Assembly (NCBI GenBank): GCA_024233285.1
Contig: JACKPU010000001.1
Span: 248,001 to 312,000, forward strand
Origin: Opitutaceae bacterium
GTDB taxonomy: Bacteria > Verrucomicrobiota > Verrucomicrobiia > Opitutales > Opitutaceae
Direction: 5' to 3'
DNA: 64,000 bases
Part shown: positions 32,209 to 41,277 of the stretch, piece after piece
Position numbering within the stretch: the stretch's first letter is position 1
How the letters are laid out: every line of letters starts with the position of its first letter
Translations under genes and position numbers: made by a program
The notes under the pieces: generated by a model
What the model was told of the DNA's origin: nothing
What the model saw: the letters and a program-made list of their open reading frames with translations, nothing else
Databases searched by the model: none

Positions 32209-34787
32209 GCTGGCGCACTGCGGTTCGCCATGAACCGGCGGAGCATGGCCTCCATATCTTTCAGACGCACCGGCTTGAGCAGGTAATCATTGGCGCCGGC
32301 CTCCAGCACCCGTTCTTTTTGTTCAACCCGCGCGTCCGCGGTCAAGGCCGTGATCCAGACCGACCGCATGCTCTCGCCAGCCTCGCCCGCCCGGATTTTG
32401 GCTATGGCGGTGTGGCCGTCCATCACCGGCATGTGCAGATCCATCAGCACCAGGTGGTAATCGGCGCGGCGCAACTCTTCCAAAGCGATCTCGCCGTTCT
32501 CCGCCACTGTCCACTGGCAACCAAGATGGCCGAGGACTTTCTGCATGAGGAGCTGGTTGACCGGATTATCCTCCACCAAAAGCACCCGCAAATCGAACGA
32601 ACTGGTGGTGGAAAAGGGCAAAGGCGTGGCGCCGCCGCCGGACGGAGTCGCCAAGGCCGAGCGCAGGGCCTCATGATGGGCCGGCTTGTTGACCAGCAAA
32701 CGAAAGCGCGGTCGCAAAGCGGCCCGGGCCGAAGGCGATACGCGCAGGGGCACGAGCGCGATCATCTTGTCGCGGGGCAGATCGGCAAAGTTGCCAGACT
32801 CGCTGACGATGTCGCTGACGAGCGCATCGGTCAGGTTGACGAGAGCCGTGTCCCAAGAAAGCGTGGCCAGCTCTTCCGGCAGACACGCCGTCGCCGTGGC
32901 GCCCCAGCGTTGGACCAACTTGCACAATTCGTTGCGCAGCGCGCCCGGTTGCGAGGCGATCGCGACGCGCATGCCGGCGATGTTGTGCGGGGGAACGATA
33001 TTCCCTTCCGGCACCGGCGCCTCTTCCACGACGATGCCAAAAGTGAATGTGGAACCAACCCCAACCTTGCTGGTGAGGCCGATGGAACCGCCCATCAATT
33101 CGACAAGATTGCGACTGATGGCCAAGCCCAAGCCCGCACCGCTGTAGCGCCGCGCGATGGTCTCCTCCAGCTGACTGAACGGCCGGAACAGTTTGGGGAA
33201 CTTCGCCTCGTCAATGCCGATGCCAGTGTCGTTGACGGCAAATTGCAGCTCCCATTTTTTCGCGGCTTGATCTGCAGGCAAGGCGCGGGCCGTCAGGGTG
33301 ACGTTGATTTCGCCTTGCTCGGTGAATTTGACCGCATTGCCAATCAGATTGAGCAGCACCTGACGCAACCGTCCCGGATCCGCCATGACGAATTTAGGCA
33401 CGTTTTCATCCACCGAATAGACGATCTCGATCTGCTTTTCACTCGCACGCGGCGCCACCATGTCGAGCGCATCCTCAATGCAATCCACGGGATTGCAGAC
33501 ATGCAGCTCAAGATTGAGTTTGCCCGATTCGATGCGCGACGAATCCAGAATGTCGTTGGTCAACTGGATGAGTGCTTCGCCGCTGGAGCGGATCGCCCGC
33601 ATGTATTCCTCCTGCTCGGCGTTGAGCGGGGTCTCGAGCAGGAGATTGGTGAAGCCCACAATACCGTTGAGCGGAGTGCGCACCTCGTGGCTCATGGTGG
33701 CAAGGAACTGACTCTTGGCCCGGTCACCGGCCTCCGCCTGCTCTTTGGCCTCGCGCAGAATCGTTTCGTTGCGGCGGACCTCCGTCACATCCTCATAAAT
33801 CGCGACAAAGCAGGTGACGTGGTTGTGGCGGTCGCGCACCGCTGTTACTCGACCGCGCACCGGATAGTCCCCGCCGTCCTTGCGCCGGTTCACCCACTCG
33901 CCACTCCAGTTCGTCCGGGTGTAAAGCACCGCATCCAGTTCCGTCGCGATTTCACGTGGCACAGTGTCATGCAAAAAGTCGCGCCACAAACGGCCGATCA
34001 ACTCGCGCCGGCTGAGTCCAGTTTGCTCGCTGAAACCACGGTTCGCATATTCGATGCGTCCCCCCAGATCGATGATCATGACCGCCGTCTGACTCTGCTC
34101 AATCGCTTCGGAAAGATTGCGAATGACTTCATTCTGCTCGTGCTGGCGGCGCATGATGCGATAGCCGGCCAGCGGCAGCCCGAACAGCAGCCACACGTAA
34201 AACGCCGATTTGGCTCCGGCCGTCCACAAACGCCACCACCAATCGCTGGCGGCAAGGTCCACCCCGACGATGTCGCGCGCTGCACCTTGATCGTCTTTGG
34301 ACAAAAGGGAATAGCCCGTTACCCAGGTGCCAAACGCATCCTCAATCGGTCCCTCGGTCGCAAGCACACCGCCATCGATGATCGACTGCAAGCCGGGTGA
34401 ACCGGCCGCCTCCGGATACGCATCGCCAGGCAACGAAATCTCCGGCGACCCCGGCGGTTCGGAATCCGCGAGAAAAATCACTTCTCGCGTGACCGGCATC
34501 ACACGAAAAATATAAACAAACCGGATGGCCTTGTCGGTGGCGCGATAGCGCATCAACCGCGACTTCACCGCGGCATAGACCGGCGACTGCGTATCGTCTT
34601 CGGTGCCGGTCAACCGCGCCACATCCTCATTGTCGATGATGGCCACGACGCGCTCGGCGTCATGCACCAAACTGGCCAGCAGGTGGCTGCGTTCCTGCAC
34701 ATAACCCCACCGTCCGGCGAACAACCCCGCCAGCACGATACCGCCGGTCAGCAAGGGTATTCGATATTGGGATAAACGGGAGCGCAT
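32205..34787 (-). CDS. Membrane hybrid histidine kinase with PAS and receiver domains
   Basis: An 860-residue sensor: membrane helix about 11-28, an extracytoplasmic domain (FVYIFRVMPVTREVIFLADS) reaching a second helix at about 190-207, then PAS (about 228-345, IIDLGGRIEYANRGFSEQTG), HisKA (TMSHEVRTPLNG), HATPase (NLIGNAVKFTE, VNDTGIGI, GAGLGLAIS), a degenerate receiver-like stretch (about 600-715) and a true receiver (LLVEDNPVNQLLMQ, aspartate in LVLMDLHMPVMDG). No HPt is present, so it should need a separate phosphotransfer protein. The ligand is unknown. Confidence 0.92.
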   Translation of the reverse strand: MRSRLSQYRIPLLTGGIVLAGLFAGRWGYVQERSHLLASLVHDAERVVAIIDNEDVARLTGTEDDTQSPVYAAVKSRLMRYRATDKAIRFVYIFRVMPVTREVIFLADSEPPGSPEISLPGDAYPEAAGSPGLQSIIDGGVLATEGPIEDAFGTWVTGYSLLSKDDQGAARDIVGVDLAASDWWWRLWTAGAKSAFYVWLLFGLPLAGYRIMRRQHEQNEVIRNLSEAIEQSQTAVMIIDLGGRIEYANRGFSEQTGLSRRELIGRLWRDFLHDTVPREIATELDAVLYTRTNWSGEWVNRRKDGGDYPVRGRVTAVRDRHNHVTCFVAIYEDVTEVRRNETILREAKEQAEAGDRAKSQFLATMSHEVRTPLNGIVGFTNLLLETPLNAEQEEYMRAIRSSGEALIQLTNDILDSSRIESGKLNLELHVCNPVDCIEDALDMVAPRASEKQIEIVYSVDENVPKFVMADPGRLRQVLLNLIGNAVKFTEQGEINVTLTARALPADQAAKKWELQFAVNDTGIGIDEAKFPKLFRPFSQLEETIARRYSGAGLGLAISRNLVELMGGSIGLTSKVGVGSTFTFGIVVEEAPVPEGNIVPPHNIAGMRVAIASQPGALRNELCKLVQRWGATATACLPEELATLSWDTALVNLTDALVSDIVSESGNFADLPRDKMIALVPLRVSPSARAALRPRFRLLVNKPAHHEALRSALATPSGGGATPLPFSTTSSFDLRVLLVEDNPVNQLLMQKVLGHLGCQWTVAENGEIALEELRRADYHLVLMDLHMPVMDGHTAIAKIRAGEAGESMRSVWITALTADARVEQKERVLEAGANDYLLKPVRLKDMEAMLRRFMANRSAPA

Positions 34788-34853
34788 GGGCCAGTCGGAC
34801 TGAGGTTCAGCAAACGACAGCCGGAACGTTCAAGCAATGCAGAAGCGGTGGCG

Positions 34854-34890
34854 GCAAAAGAAAGGCCGCCGCGTTTGATCCGCGGCGGCC
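34854..34890 (-). terminator. Rho-independent terminator of the SWIB gene
   Basis: GGCCGCCGCG at 34864-34873 pairs perfectly with CGCGGCGGCC at 34881-34890, and on the minus strand the hairpin is followed by TTTCTTTT. It lies 32 bp after the SWIB stop codon. Confidence 0.85.
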
Positions 34891-34922
34891 CAAGTCAAGT
34901 CTTGGAGACTGCGAGCAATCGC

Positions 34923-35192
34923 TCAGGAAACATGCTTCGAGACGAGCTTGGTCATCTCGAACATGCTGACCTTCGCCTTGCCGTTGAAGACGGCCTTCAG
35001 CTTGTCGTCGGCATTGATCTGGGTCTTTGCCTTCTTGTCCTGCAGGCCGTTCTTCTTGATGTAGGCCCACAGTTTCTTGGTGAGCTCCGTGCGAGGGAGG
35101 GGGGCCGAGCCGACGACAGCAGCGAGCTTGGCGTCAGGCGTGACCGGTTTCATGAACGCAGCATTGGGTTTCCGAGCGGATTTTTTAGCCAT
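34923..35192 (-). CDS. SWIB/MDM2-domain protein
   Basis: An 89-residue basic protein that is essentially one SWIB domain: PLPRTELTKKLWAYIKKNGLQD, then INADDKLKAVFNGKAKVSMFEM with the terminal helix TKLVSKHV. In eukaryotes the domain belongs to SWI/SNF complexes; in bacteria it is found mostly in Chlamydiae, Verrucomicrobia and some proteobacteria, where a chromatin-like or topoisomerase-linked role has been suggested. The Lys-rich N-terminus could bind DNA. It is monocistronic, with its own terminator and a palindrome upstream. An AT-rich leader rather than a Shine-Dalgarno sequence precedes it. Confidence 0.92.
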   Translation of the reverse strand: MAKKSARKPNAAFMKPVTPDAKLAAVVGSAPLPRTELTKKLWAYIKKNGLQDKKAKTQINADDKLKAVFNGKAKVSMFEMTKLVSKHVS

Positions 35193-35213
35193 AGTAATTT
35201 TTTTAGTTAGGGT

Positions 35214-35229
35214 GCTTTCCTATGAAAGC
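35214..35229. promoter_or_regulatory. Palindrome upstream of the SWIB gene
   Basis: GCTTTC-CTAT-GAAAGC is a perfect 6-bp inverted repeat 21 bp before the SWIB start codon, with a TATAAA-like sequence further upstream on the minus strand (about 35237-35242). It may be an operator or a small leader hairpin. Confidence 0.3.
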
Positions 35230-35328
35230 AACGTCTTTATAGAGGTAGAAAGCCCCTGTTGCCTAGGAGAATCTTGCGGTTTTACGAGGGAAACACGGGA
35301 GTCCGGCTGGGGCAGAACCGCCGACCAA

Positions 35329-37182
35329 TCAGTTTTCCTCCGCCTCCATCTGCACAAATTGCTCGTAAAGCTCGGCGTATTTTCCGCCGGCCTCCAGCAA
35401 GCTGTCGTGCGTGCCGCGCTCAATAATCCTGCCTTGGTCCAAGACCAAGACTTGGTCGGCATGACGAATCGTGCTGAGGCGATGCGCCACAATGAAGCTC
35501 GTGCGTCCGCGCAGGAGCTCGATCAGCGCTTTTTGCAATCGCTCCTCGGTGAGCGCATCGATCGAACTGGTGGCTTCATCCAAAATGACAATGCGGGGAT
35601 CGGCCAGCAGGGCGCGGGTGAAACACACGAGTTGACGCTGACCCACGGACAATGCCGTGCCGCGTTCACCCACTTCCGTGAACAGGCCGTTGGGCAACGA
35701 TTCGAACACATCCAGGCAATCAAGCTGGCGGGCCGCCTCGCGGATTTCCGCATCGGTCGCCTCCGGCCGGCTGAGCCGGATGTTTTCGAGCACGGTGCCG
35801 CTGAAGAGAAAATTCTGTTGCTGCACCATGCCCATTTGGCGGTGCAGGGAACGGCTGGTGATTTTGCGGATCTCGTGTCCGTCAATCCGTAGCTCGCCGC
35901 TCGTGGGTAGATAAAATTTGGCGACGAGGTTGATGATCGAGCTCTTGCCGCTGCCCGTGTGACCGACCAAGGCGACGGTCTGGCCGGCTTCCGCGGTGAA
36001 GTTGACTCCGTGCAGCACCGGTTTGGTGGGATCGTAACCGAAGGACAAATCGTGCAGCTCCACCCGCGCTCCGACCGGTCCCTGGTCCGCAGCGGGTTGC
36101 GGCCTGGGCAAATCGACCGCGTCGACTGCGTCCTCCCAGTCCGGTGTCGCGTCGATCAGACGGAATACGCGTTCGGCACCCGCCATCGCCACGAGCGCCT
36201 GGTTGTATTGGTTGCCGAGCGTGGCGATCGGGGAGAAGAAAAAATTGGAGAGAAAGAAAAACTGGATGAGTGAGGCAATCTCCATGTCGCCGTGAAAAGT
36301 GCGCCAGCCACCGAACAGCAGCAGGATCGCGACGAAGAACTGACTGTTTAACTCGAGCAAGGGCGTCAGCACGCCCGAGGTCCGGGCGAGCGCGAGGTTG
36401 TAGCGCGAATGATCGGCGAGCAGCGAACGGAAGAACCCGGCGTTGGTTTCCTGCCGCACAAAACCCTGCGTTACCCGGATGCCGCTGACGGACTCGGCCA
36501 GCGTGGCGGTCACGCGGCTGAAACTTTCCTGAGCGGACCGCGTCAATTTGCTGAGTTTTACACGGAAATGCCGGTTGATGCTCCACAAGATCGGCGCCAT
36601 CGCGAGCACGACACAGAAAAGCTCAAAGTCCAGAAACGCCATCACGACGGCGGTCACGATCATCTGACCGCCCTGCACCACCGAAACGAAGAATACGTTT
36701 TGAATCCCAGCCCGGAGCGACTCCACATCGCTGGTCACCCGGCTGATAATCCGCCCGAGTTTCATCCGGTGGAAAAAACTCATCGGCTGGCGCTGCACCC
36801 GTTCGAAGATTTGAGCTCGCAGGCTGTTCACGACGATTTCACCGATCTCCAAGGCAAATTTCTGACGCCAGCGCATCGATCCTTCTGTGAGCAAAGCAAC
36901 CGCAGCGAAGCCCAGCACGGCCCACGGCAGGATATGCAGATCACCCGAAGCGATTGGTCCGGAAATGATGCGCGAGGAGATGAACACCATGGCCGGGAGC
37001 AAGCCGGCCCGCAGCAGCACCAGCGCGACCAACCAGCGGGTCTTGGTCTTGACTGGTGCGGTGTAGCTGAACAGCCGCCGGATCAGACTCCATTGCAACG
37101 GACGGAAATGGGCTTCCTCGGCCTCCTCGCGCGATTTCTCGACGACGGTAATGTCGGCGGTCTTGACGGCATGTTCCTTCAT
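35329..37182 (-). CDS. ABC exporter half-transporter, catalytic Walker B, noncanonical signature
   Basis: A 617-residue fused permease/ATPase with six helices followed by a nucleotide-binding domain. Walker A is GHTGSGKSS, Q-loop region MGMVQQQNFLF, Walker B with catalytic Glu VILDEATSSID, and H-loop VAHRLSTI. The signature is LSVGQRQ rather than LSGGQ. Its partner, overlapping by 4 bp upstream, has a normal signature but an altered Walker B. This is the complementary pattern of heterodimeric exporters with one degenerate ATP site (BmrCD, TM287/288). The substrate may be lipid, drug or peptide. Confidence 0.93.
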   Translation of the reverse strand: MKEHAVKTADITVVEKSREEAEEAHFRPLQWSLIRRLFSYTAPVKTKTRWLVALVLLRAGLLPAMVFISSRIISGPIASGDLHILPWAVLGFAAVALLTEGSMRWRQKFALEIGEIVVNSLRAQIFERVQRQPMSFFHRMKLGRIISRVTSDVESLRAGIQNVFFVSVVQGGQMIVTAVVMAFLDFELFCVVLAMAPILWSINRHFRVKLSKLTRSAQESFSRVTATLAESVSGIRVTQGFVRQETNAGFFRSLLADHSRYNLALARTSGVLTPLLELNSQFFVAILLLFGGWRTFHGDMEIASLIQFFFLSNFFFSPIATLGNQYNQALVAMAGAERVFRLIDATPDWEDAVDAVDLPRPQPAADQGPVGARVELHDLSFGYDPTKPVLHGVNFTAEAGQTVALVGHTGSGKSSIINLVAKFYLPTSGELRIDGHEIRKITSRSLHRQMGMVQQQNFLFSGTVLENIRLSRPEATDAEIREAARQLDCLDVFESLPNGLFTEVGERGTALSVGQRQLVCFTRALLADPRIVILDEATSSIDALTEERLQKALIELLRGRTSFIVAHRLSTIRHADQVLVLDQGRIIERGTHDSLLEAGGKYAELYEQFVQMEAEEN

Positions 37183-39080
37183 GAGGCGTCCTCCGCATCG
37201 TTGTGCTGCTTGCCTTGCAGTTCGCTGCCATCGAGCAATTGCAGCTTGGCCACGCGGCGGTAGGGGCCCGGCACCTGCATCAATTCCTCATGCGTGCCCC
37301 TCTGGGTGATCTCGCCTTCCTCCATCACGATGACGAAGTCTGCGCGCCGCAAGGTGCTCAGCCGATGGGCCACAATGAAAGTGGTGCGGCCGGCGATGGC
37401 GCGGTCGAGGGCTTCGAAAATTTCGTGTTCGGTTTCACTGTCGATGGCGGCCGTCGGGTCATCGAGCAGCAGGATGGCCGGCTCCAACAGCACCGCGCGC
37501 GCGATGGCCAGTCGCTGACGTTGGCCGCCCGAGAGCGTGTTGCCGCTTTCGCCCAGGATCGTCTCATACCCCTTGGGCATTTGCATTATGAAGTCATGTG
37601 CGGCGGCAATCTTGGCCGCCTTCTCGACTTGATCCATCGTGGCCTCGGGATGGCCGAACGCGATGTTGGCGGCAATCGTGTTGGAGAACAGGAAGCTCTC
37701 TTGAAAAACCAGGCCGATATTGTGCCGCAGGTCATCGAGATGCAGCCGGCGCGCATCGATACCATCAATCATCACGCTGCCGCGGACCGGATCGTAAAAG
37801 CGCGGGATAAGGCTCATCAGCACGCTTTTGCCCGCACCGGTCGCGCCGAGAATCGCCACGCACTGGCCGGGTTTAACCTCCAGGTTGATGTTCTTCAGCA
37901 CCGGTGTGAGTCCGCTGTAATCGAAGGAGACATTTTCGAACCGCACCGCGCCTTCCAGCTTGGGCCGGCGCAAGGCGTTGGGCGCGCTCTCCACTTCCAC
38001 CGGCGAATCAAGAATCTCGAACACCCGGCGCGCCCCGATCATGGATTGCTGCACGGTGTTCACCAAGTTGGCCACATTGTTGACCTGACCGGAAAACTGC
38101 TCGAGCAGCCCCGCGAAGACCACCAGGCCGGTGCCGAGGGCGAGCTGGCCGTTGATCACCAGCCAGCCGCCATATCCGAGCAGCACCATCATGTTGATGC
38201 GGGTCAGCAGGCCGACCGTCGGCGTGAAAAGACTCACTTGATTGAAGATGCTGTGCTGCTGGTCGAGAACGGCGTTGTTGGCGGCGTCAAACTTCGCCCG
38301 ATCTTCATCCTCGCGGCCAAAGCCCTTGGTAACGGCGATGCCCTGAATGCTCTCCGCAAACGTTTGCACCATCTTGTCCACCAGGCTCCGGTTCTTGGCG
38401 TATTCGGGTTGGATCTTACGGGAGAAAAGCATCGAGATGATCCACAGAATCGGAGTGGTCGCGAGGCAGGCCAAGGTCAGGCCCGGACTCAAGCTCAGCA
38501 TGTAGATCAGGTAAACGCTGAGCGAAATGACCATGATCACGGTCTGGATCAGGACTTGATCGACAAACATCCGCACGGCCCCGACATCACTGGTCACGCG
38601 GGTGATGATTGATCCGGTCGTGTTCGCATCGAAGAACCGAAAGCTCAACCGTTGCAGCTTGTCGTAAACCTCACTGCGCAGGTCGAGGACCAGCTTCTTG
38701 TGCACGAGAACATTGACCGCCACGGCGTAAGCGTAGTTCAGCACCGCCCGCATCAAGGCCAGACCGAGGATAATCCCCGCCAGCAGCAGCAATACGTGCA
38801 TGGGCTCCCACTGCAGGGGCAGGCCGACCCCGAAAGTCAACTGGGGCGCGGTCACTGCCGGGGTGCCGTCCGCATTGGCTGGCGTCACGATGTGCCGGAT
38901 ATAGTCGATGCCGACCCCGGTGAAGCTCAGGCCGAGAATACCCATCGTCAGCAGGACGAGCTGGATCAAAATCACGCCCACGCAGGAGAGCCGGTAGCGC
39001 CATGCGAGTCCCAACAGCCGTCGGATCAGCTCCCCGTTCGAGGGAACCGCCGCGGCGGTGGTAGGGGGAGGTTCAGCCAT
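37179..39080 (-). CDS. ABC exporter half-transporter with degenerate Walker B
   Basis: A 633-residue permease/ATPase fusion: six membrane helices (for example VGVILIQLVLLTMGILGL), Walker A GATGAGKSV, canonical signature LSGGQRQR, H-loop VAHRLSTL. Walker B reads ILLLDDPTAAID, with Asp in place of the catalytic Glu, so its Walker A/B side of one composite site should hydrolyse poorly. It pairs with the 617-residue half-transporter gene, which it overlaps by ATGA. The gene lies 71 bp after mgtE on the same strand. Confidence 0.93.
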   Translation of the reverse strand: MAEPPPTTAAAVPSNGELIRRLLGLAWRYRLSCVGVILIQLVLLTMGILGLSFTGVGIDYIRHIVTPANADGTPAVTAPQLTFGVGLPLQWEPMHVLLLLAGIILGLALMRAVLNYAYAVAVNVLVHKKLVLDLRSEVYDKLQRLSFRFFDANTTGSIITRVTSDVGAVRMFVDQVLIQTVIMVISLSVYLIYMLSLSPGLTLACLATTPILWIISMLFSRKIQPEYAKNRSLVDKMVQTFAESIQGIAVTKGFGREDEDRAKFDAANNAVLDQQHSIFNQVSLFTPTVGLLTRINMMVLLGYGGWLVINGQLALGTGLVVFAGLLEQFSGQVNNVANLVNTVQQSMIGARRVFEILDSPVEVESAPNALRRPKLEGAVRFENVSFDYSGLTPVLKNINLEVKPGQCVAILGATGAGKSVLMSLIPRFYDPVRGSVMIDGIDARRLHLDDLRHNIGLVFQESFLFSNTIAANIAFGHPEATMDQVEKAAKIAAAHDFIMQMPKGYETILGESGNTLSGGQRQRLAIARAVLLEPAILLLDDPTAAIDSETEHEIFEALDRAIAGRTTFIVAHRLSTLRRADFVIVMEEGEITQRGTHEELMQVPGPYRRVAKLQLLDGSELQGKQHNDAEDAS

Positions 39081-39151
39081 GGTCCGGCGAAGTTAAAAAC
39101 CATGCCGGTGAACTCACGGCTTTTTTTCGAAAAATCACATTTAACCCGGAT

Positions 39152-40537
39152 TCAGAGCAACGAACCGCGCAAAACGAAGAAGGCCACGCTGAAATAGAGC
39201 ACGATACCGGTGACATCCACGAGCGTCGCGACAAACGGCGCACTCGAGGTCGCCGGGTCGAGGCCCACCCGCTTCAGAATAAGCGGAAACATCGAACCCA
39301 CGAGCGAACCCCACAATACCACCCCGGTCAGCGATATACCCACGGTAACCGCCACCCGCACGGCATGCTCACCGTAAATCGGCGTGATCATCGACCAAAG
39401 CGCGATACGCAAAAATCCGATCAACCCCAAAATCAAACCGAGGGCCGTGCCCGCCACCAGTTCGCGCCGCATCACCATCCACCATTCCCGCAGCTTGAAC
39501 TCGCCCAAGGCCAGCGCGCGGATGACCAGCGTCGCCGCCTGCGAACCGGCGTTGCCGCCCGCGCTGATCACCAGTGGAATAAACAATGTCAGCACCACGG
39601 CCTTCGCGATCTCGTGCTCGAAGAATGCCATGGCCGACGCCGTGAGCATTTCCCCCAGCAGCAGCACCACGAGCCAGGTGGCGCGCTTGCGAATCATGTG
39701 GCGCAGCGGCGTGGTGGTGTAGGGCTCGTCGAAAGCCTCGCTGCCACCGAGCTTTTGAATGTCTTCCGTGGCCTCTTCGTCCGCCACGTCGAGCATGTCA
39801 TCGATCGTCACGATGCCGATCAGCTTCTTGCCGTCGCCGACCACCGGGAGCGCCACGCGGTCGTATTTGCGAAATACCTCCAAGGCGGTTTCGCGGTCGT
39901 CGTTGGGCGAGAGCGCCGCGTAATTGCCGTCCATCAACTCGCGGACCGGACGATCCGGCGAACCGAGGAGAAACCGTCGCACGCGCACGTCGTCAATCAG
40001 CCGGCCCTGTTCATCGACCACATACACGACATTGAGCGTCTCCCGGTCGTAGCCGTTTTGCCGGATGTAATCGAGAGCCTCACGCACGGTCCACTCCGGG
40101 CGCACCGCCACGAAGTCGAGCGTCATCATGCGACCGACGCTGTGCTCGGGATAAGCCAGCAGGGATTGCGCGACTTGGCGTTCGTCAGGCGTAAGCAGCG
40201 AGAGCAACTGCATCGCGTGCTCGAGCGGCAGATCGTCCAGAAATGCCGTGCGGTCATCCGGCGGCAGCGCGTTGAGCAGCGCCGCGTTTTGCTCCGGCGT
40301 CATGATCTTGAGCAAGCGATGCTGCGCATCGAGCTCGAGATAGGGAAACGTCGCCGCCGCCAGCTCGCGCGAAGTCAGGCGAAAGAGCAACGCGAGTCGC
40401 TCAACCGGCAGTTCCGCGATGATCGGCGCCAGGTCGGTCGGCAGCCAACGCGCCAGCTTCTGCTTCAACCCCACCGCATCACGAGCCCGCAACAGGGCGA
40501 TGATCTCGGCTTTGAGGTCGGCGGTGGCTTCGGGCAT
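39152..40537 (-). CDS. mgtE: Magnesium transporter MgtE
   Basis: A 461-residue Mg2+ channel. Order: N-terminal MgtE_N helical domain (about 10-130, with LPPDDRTAFLDDLPLE), two CBS domains (about 135-260, HSVGRMMTLDFVAVRPEWTV and MDGNYAALSPND) that sense magnesium, a plug helix, and five membrane helices with the selectivity motif PLVISAGGNAGSQAATLVIRALA. All are in place and the length is normal. It is divergent from a tetR gene; no Mg-responsive leader RNA was recognised in the 113-bp gap. Confidence 0.95.
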   Translation of the reverse strand: MPEATADLKAEIIALLRARDAVGLKQKLARWLPTDLAPIIAELPVERLALLFRLTSRELAAATFPYLELDAQHRLLKIMTPEQNAALLNALPPDDRTAFLDDLPLEHAMQLLSLLTPDERQVAQSLLAYPEHSVGRMMTLDFVAVRPEWTVREALDYIRQNGYDRETLNVVYVVDEQGRLIDDVRVRRFLLGSPDRPVRELMDGNYAALSPNDDRETALEVFRKYDRVALPVVGDGKKLIGIVTIDDMLDVADEEATEDIQKLGGSEAFDEPYTTTPLRHMIRKRATWLVVLLLGEMLTASAMAFFEHEIAKAVVLTLFIPLVISAGGNAGSQAATLVIRALALGEFKLREWWMVMRRELVAGTALGLILGLIGFLRIALWSMITPIYGEHAVRVAVTVGISLTGVVLWGSLVGSMFPLILKRVGLDPATSSAPFVATLVDVTGIVLYFSVAFFVLRGSLL

Positions 40538-40608
40538 CCTCGCACATTACTGACAGGGCATGCGCACGCAATCCCGCACCGCGGCGCCGCTGAAACGTCA
40601 CATCGTCC

Positions 40609-40643
40609 TTGACATGAAAACTGGAAATACATTTTTAGTTTTC
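40609..40643 (+). promoter_or_regulatory. TTGACA box and GAAAACT/AGTTTTC dyad before the tetR gene
   Basis: A perfect -35 hexamer TTGACA (40609-40614) is followed by an inverted repeat GAAAACT (40616-40622) and AGTTTTC (40637-40643) separated by 14 bp. The dyad covers the spacer and the place of the -10 element, ending 7 bp before the ATG. This is what is expected of an autoregulatory TetR operator; a good -10 is not obvious. Confidence 0.5.
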
Positions 40644-40650
40644 TTGGTTT

Positions 40651-41277
40651 ATGCCTGCCGTCACCGCGCTCACCCATCCGTCTGTCCGCATCCTCGAACA
40701 CGCCCGCCGGCTGCTGCTGGGCCTCGGCTACAGCGGATTTACGATGGATGCCCTCGCGGCCGAACTGGCGATGAGCAAGCGCACGCTTTATCAGCACTTT
40801 CGCAGCAAGGATGAAATTCTCCGCGCAACGATCACCGATTTTGGTGCCGGGATGCGGGCCGAGGCCGATACACTGCTGGCGCAGCGTGGCTTGAATTTCG
40901 CGGAAAAGCTTCGCGGCCTGACACTGACAATCGCCGAGCGACTGAGTAAATTGCGGCCAGAGGTGCTGCAGGATCTCTCAAGGAATGCCCCGACGGTTTA
41001 TCGGCACCTTGAGCAAGTGCGCGGTGAAACCATCGTCTACATATTCGGTCGTTTCATCGAGGAGGGCCAGGCCTCCGGTGCCATTCGCGACGAGATCAGC
41101 CCGGTATTCGCCGGCGAATTCTACATGCAGGCAATGCAAGGGATAATGCGCGGCGATACATTGCGCCGCCTGAAACTTTCGCCACCCGAGGCTTCCGAGC
41201 GCGCCATCCGGCTGTTCTTCGGCGGTCTCCTCACCCCGGCCGGAGCCAAGGATTATGAAAAAAACTTTCCGAACTGA
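40651..41277 (+). CDS. TetR/AcrR-family transcriptional repressor
   Basis: A 208-residue regulator with an N-terminal TetR helix-turn-helix (about 15-60: GYSGFTMDALAAELAMSKRTLYQHFRSKDEIL) and a C-terminal ligand/dimer domain with a TetR_C-like helical pattern. It opens an operon with an HlyD-like adaptor, an ABC ATPase and an ABC-2 permease; its end overlaps the adaptor start by 23 bp. By analogy with YbhFSR/CecR systems it likely represses its own efflux operon until an effector binds. A dyad overlaps the likely promoter. Confidence 0.92.
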   Translation: MPAVTALTHPSVRILEHARRLLLGLGYSGFTMDALAAELAMSKRTLYQHFRSKDEILRATITDFGAGMRAEADTLLAQRGLNFAEKLRGLTLTIAERLSKLRPEVLQDLSRNAPTVYRHLEQVRGETIVYIFGRFIEEGQASGAIRDEISPVFAGEFYMQAMQGIMRGDTLRRLKLSPPEASERAIRLFFGGLLTPAGAKDYEKNFPN

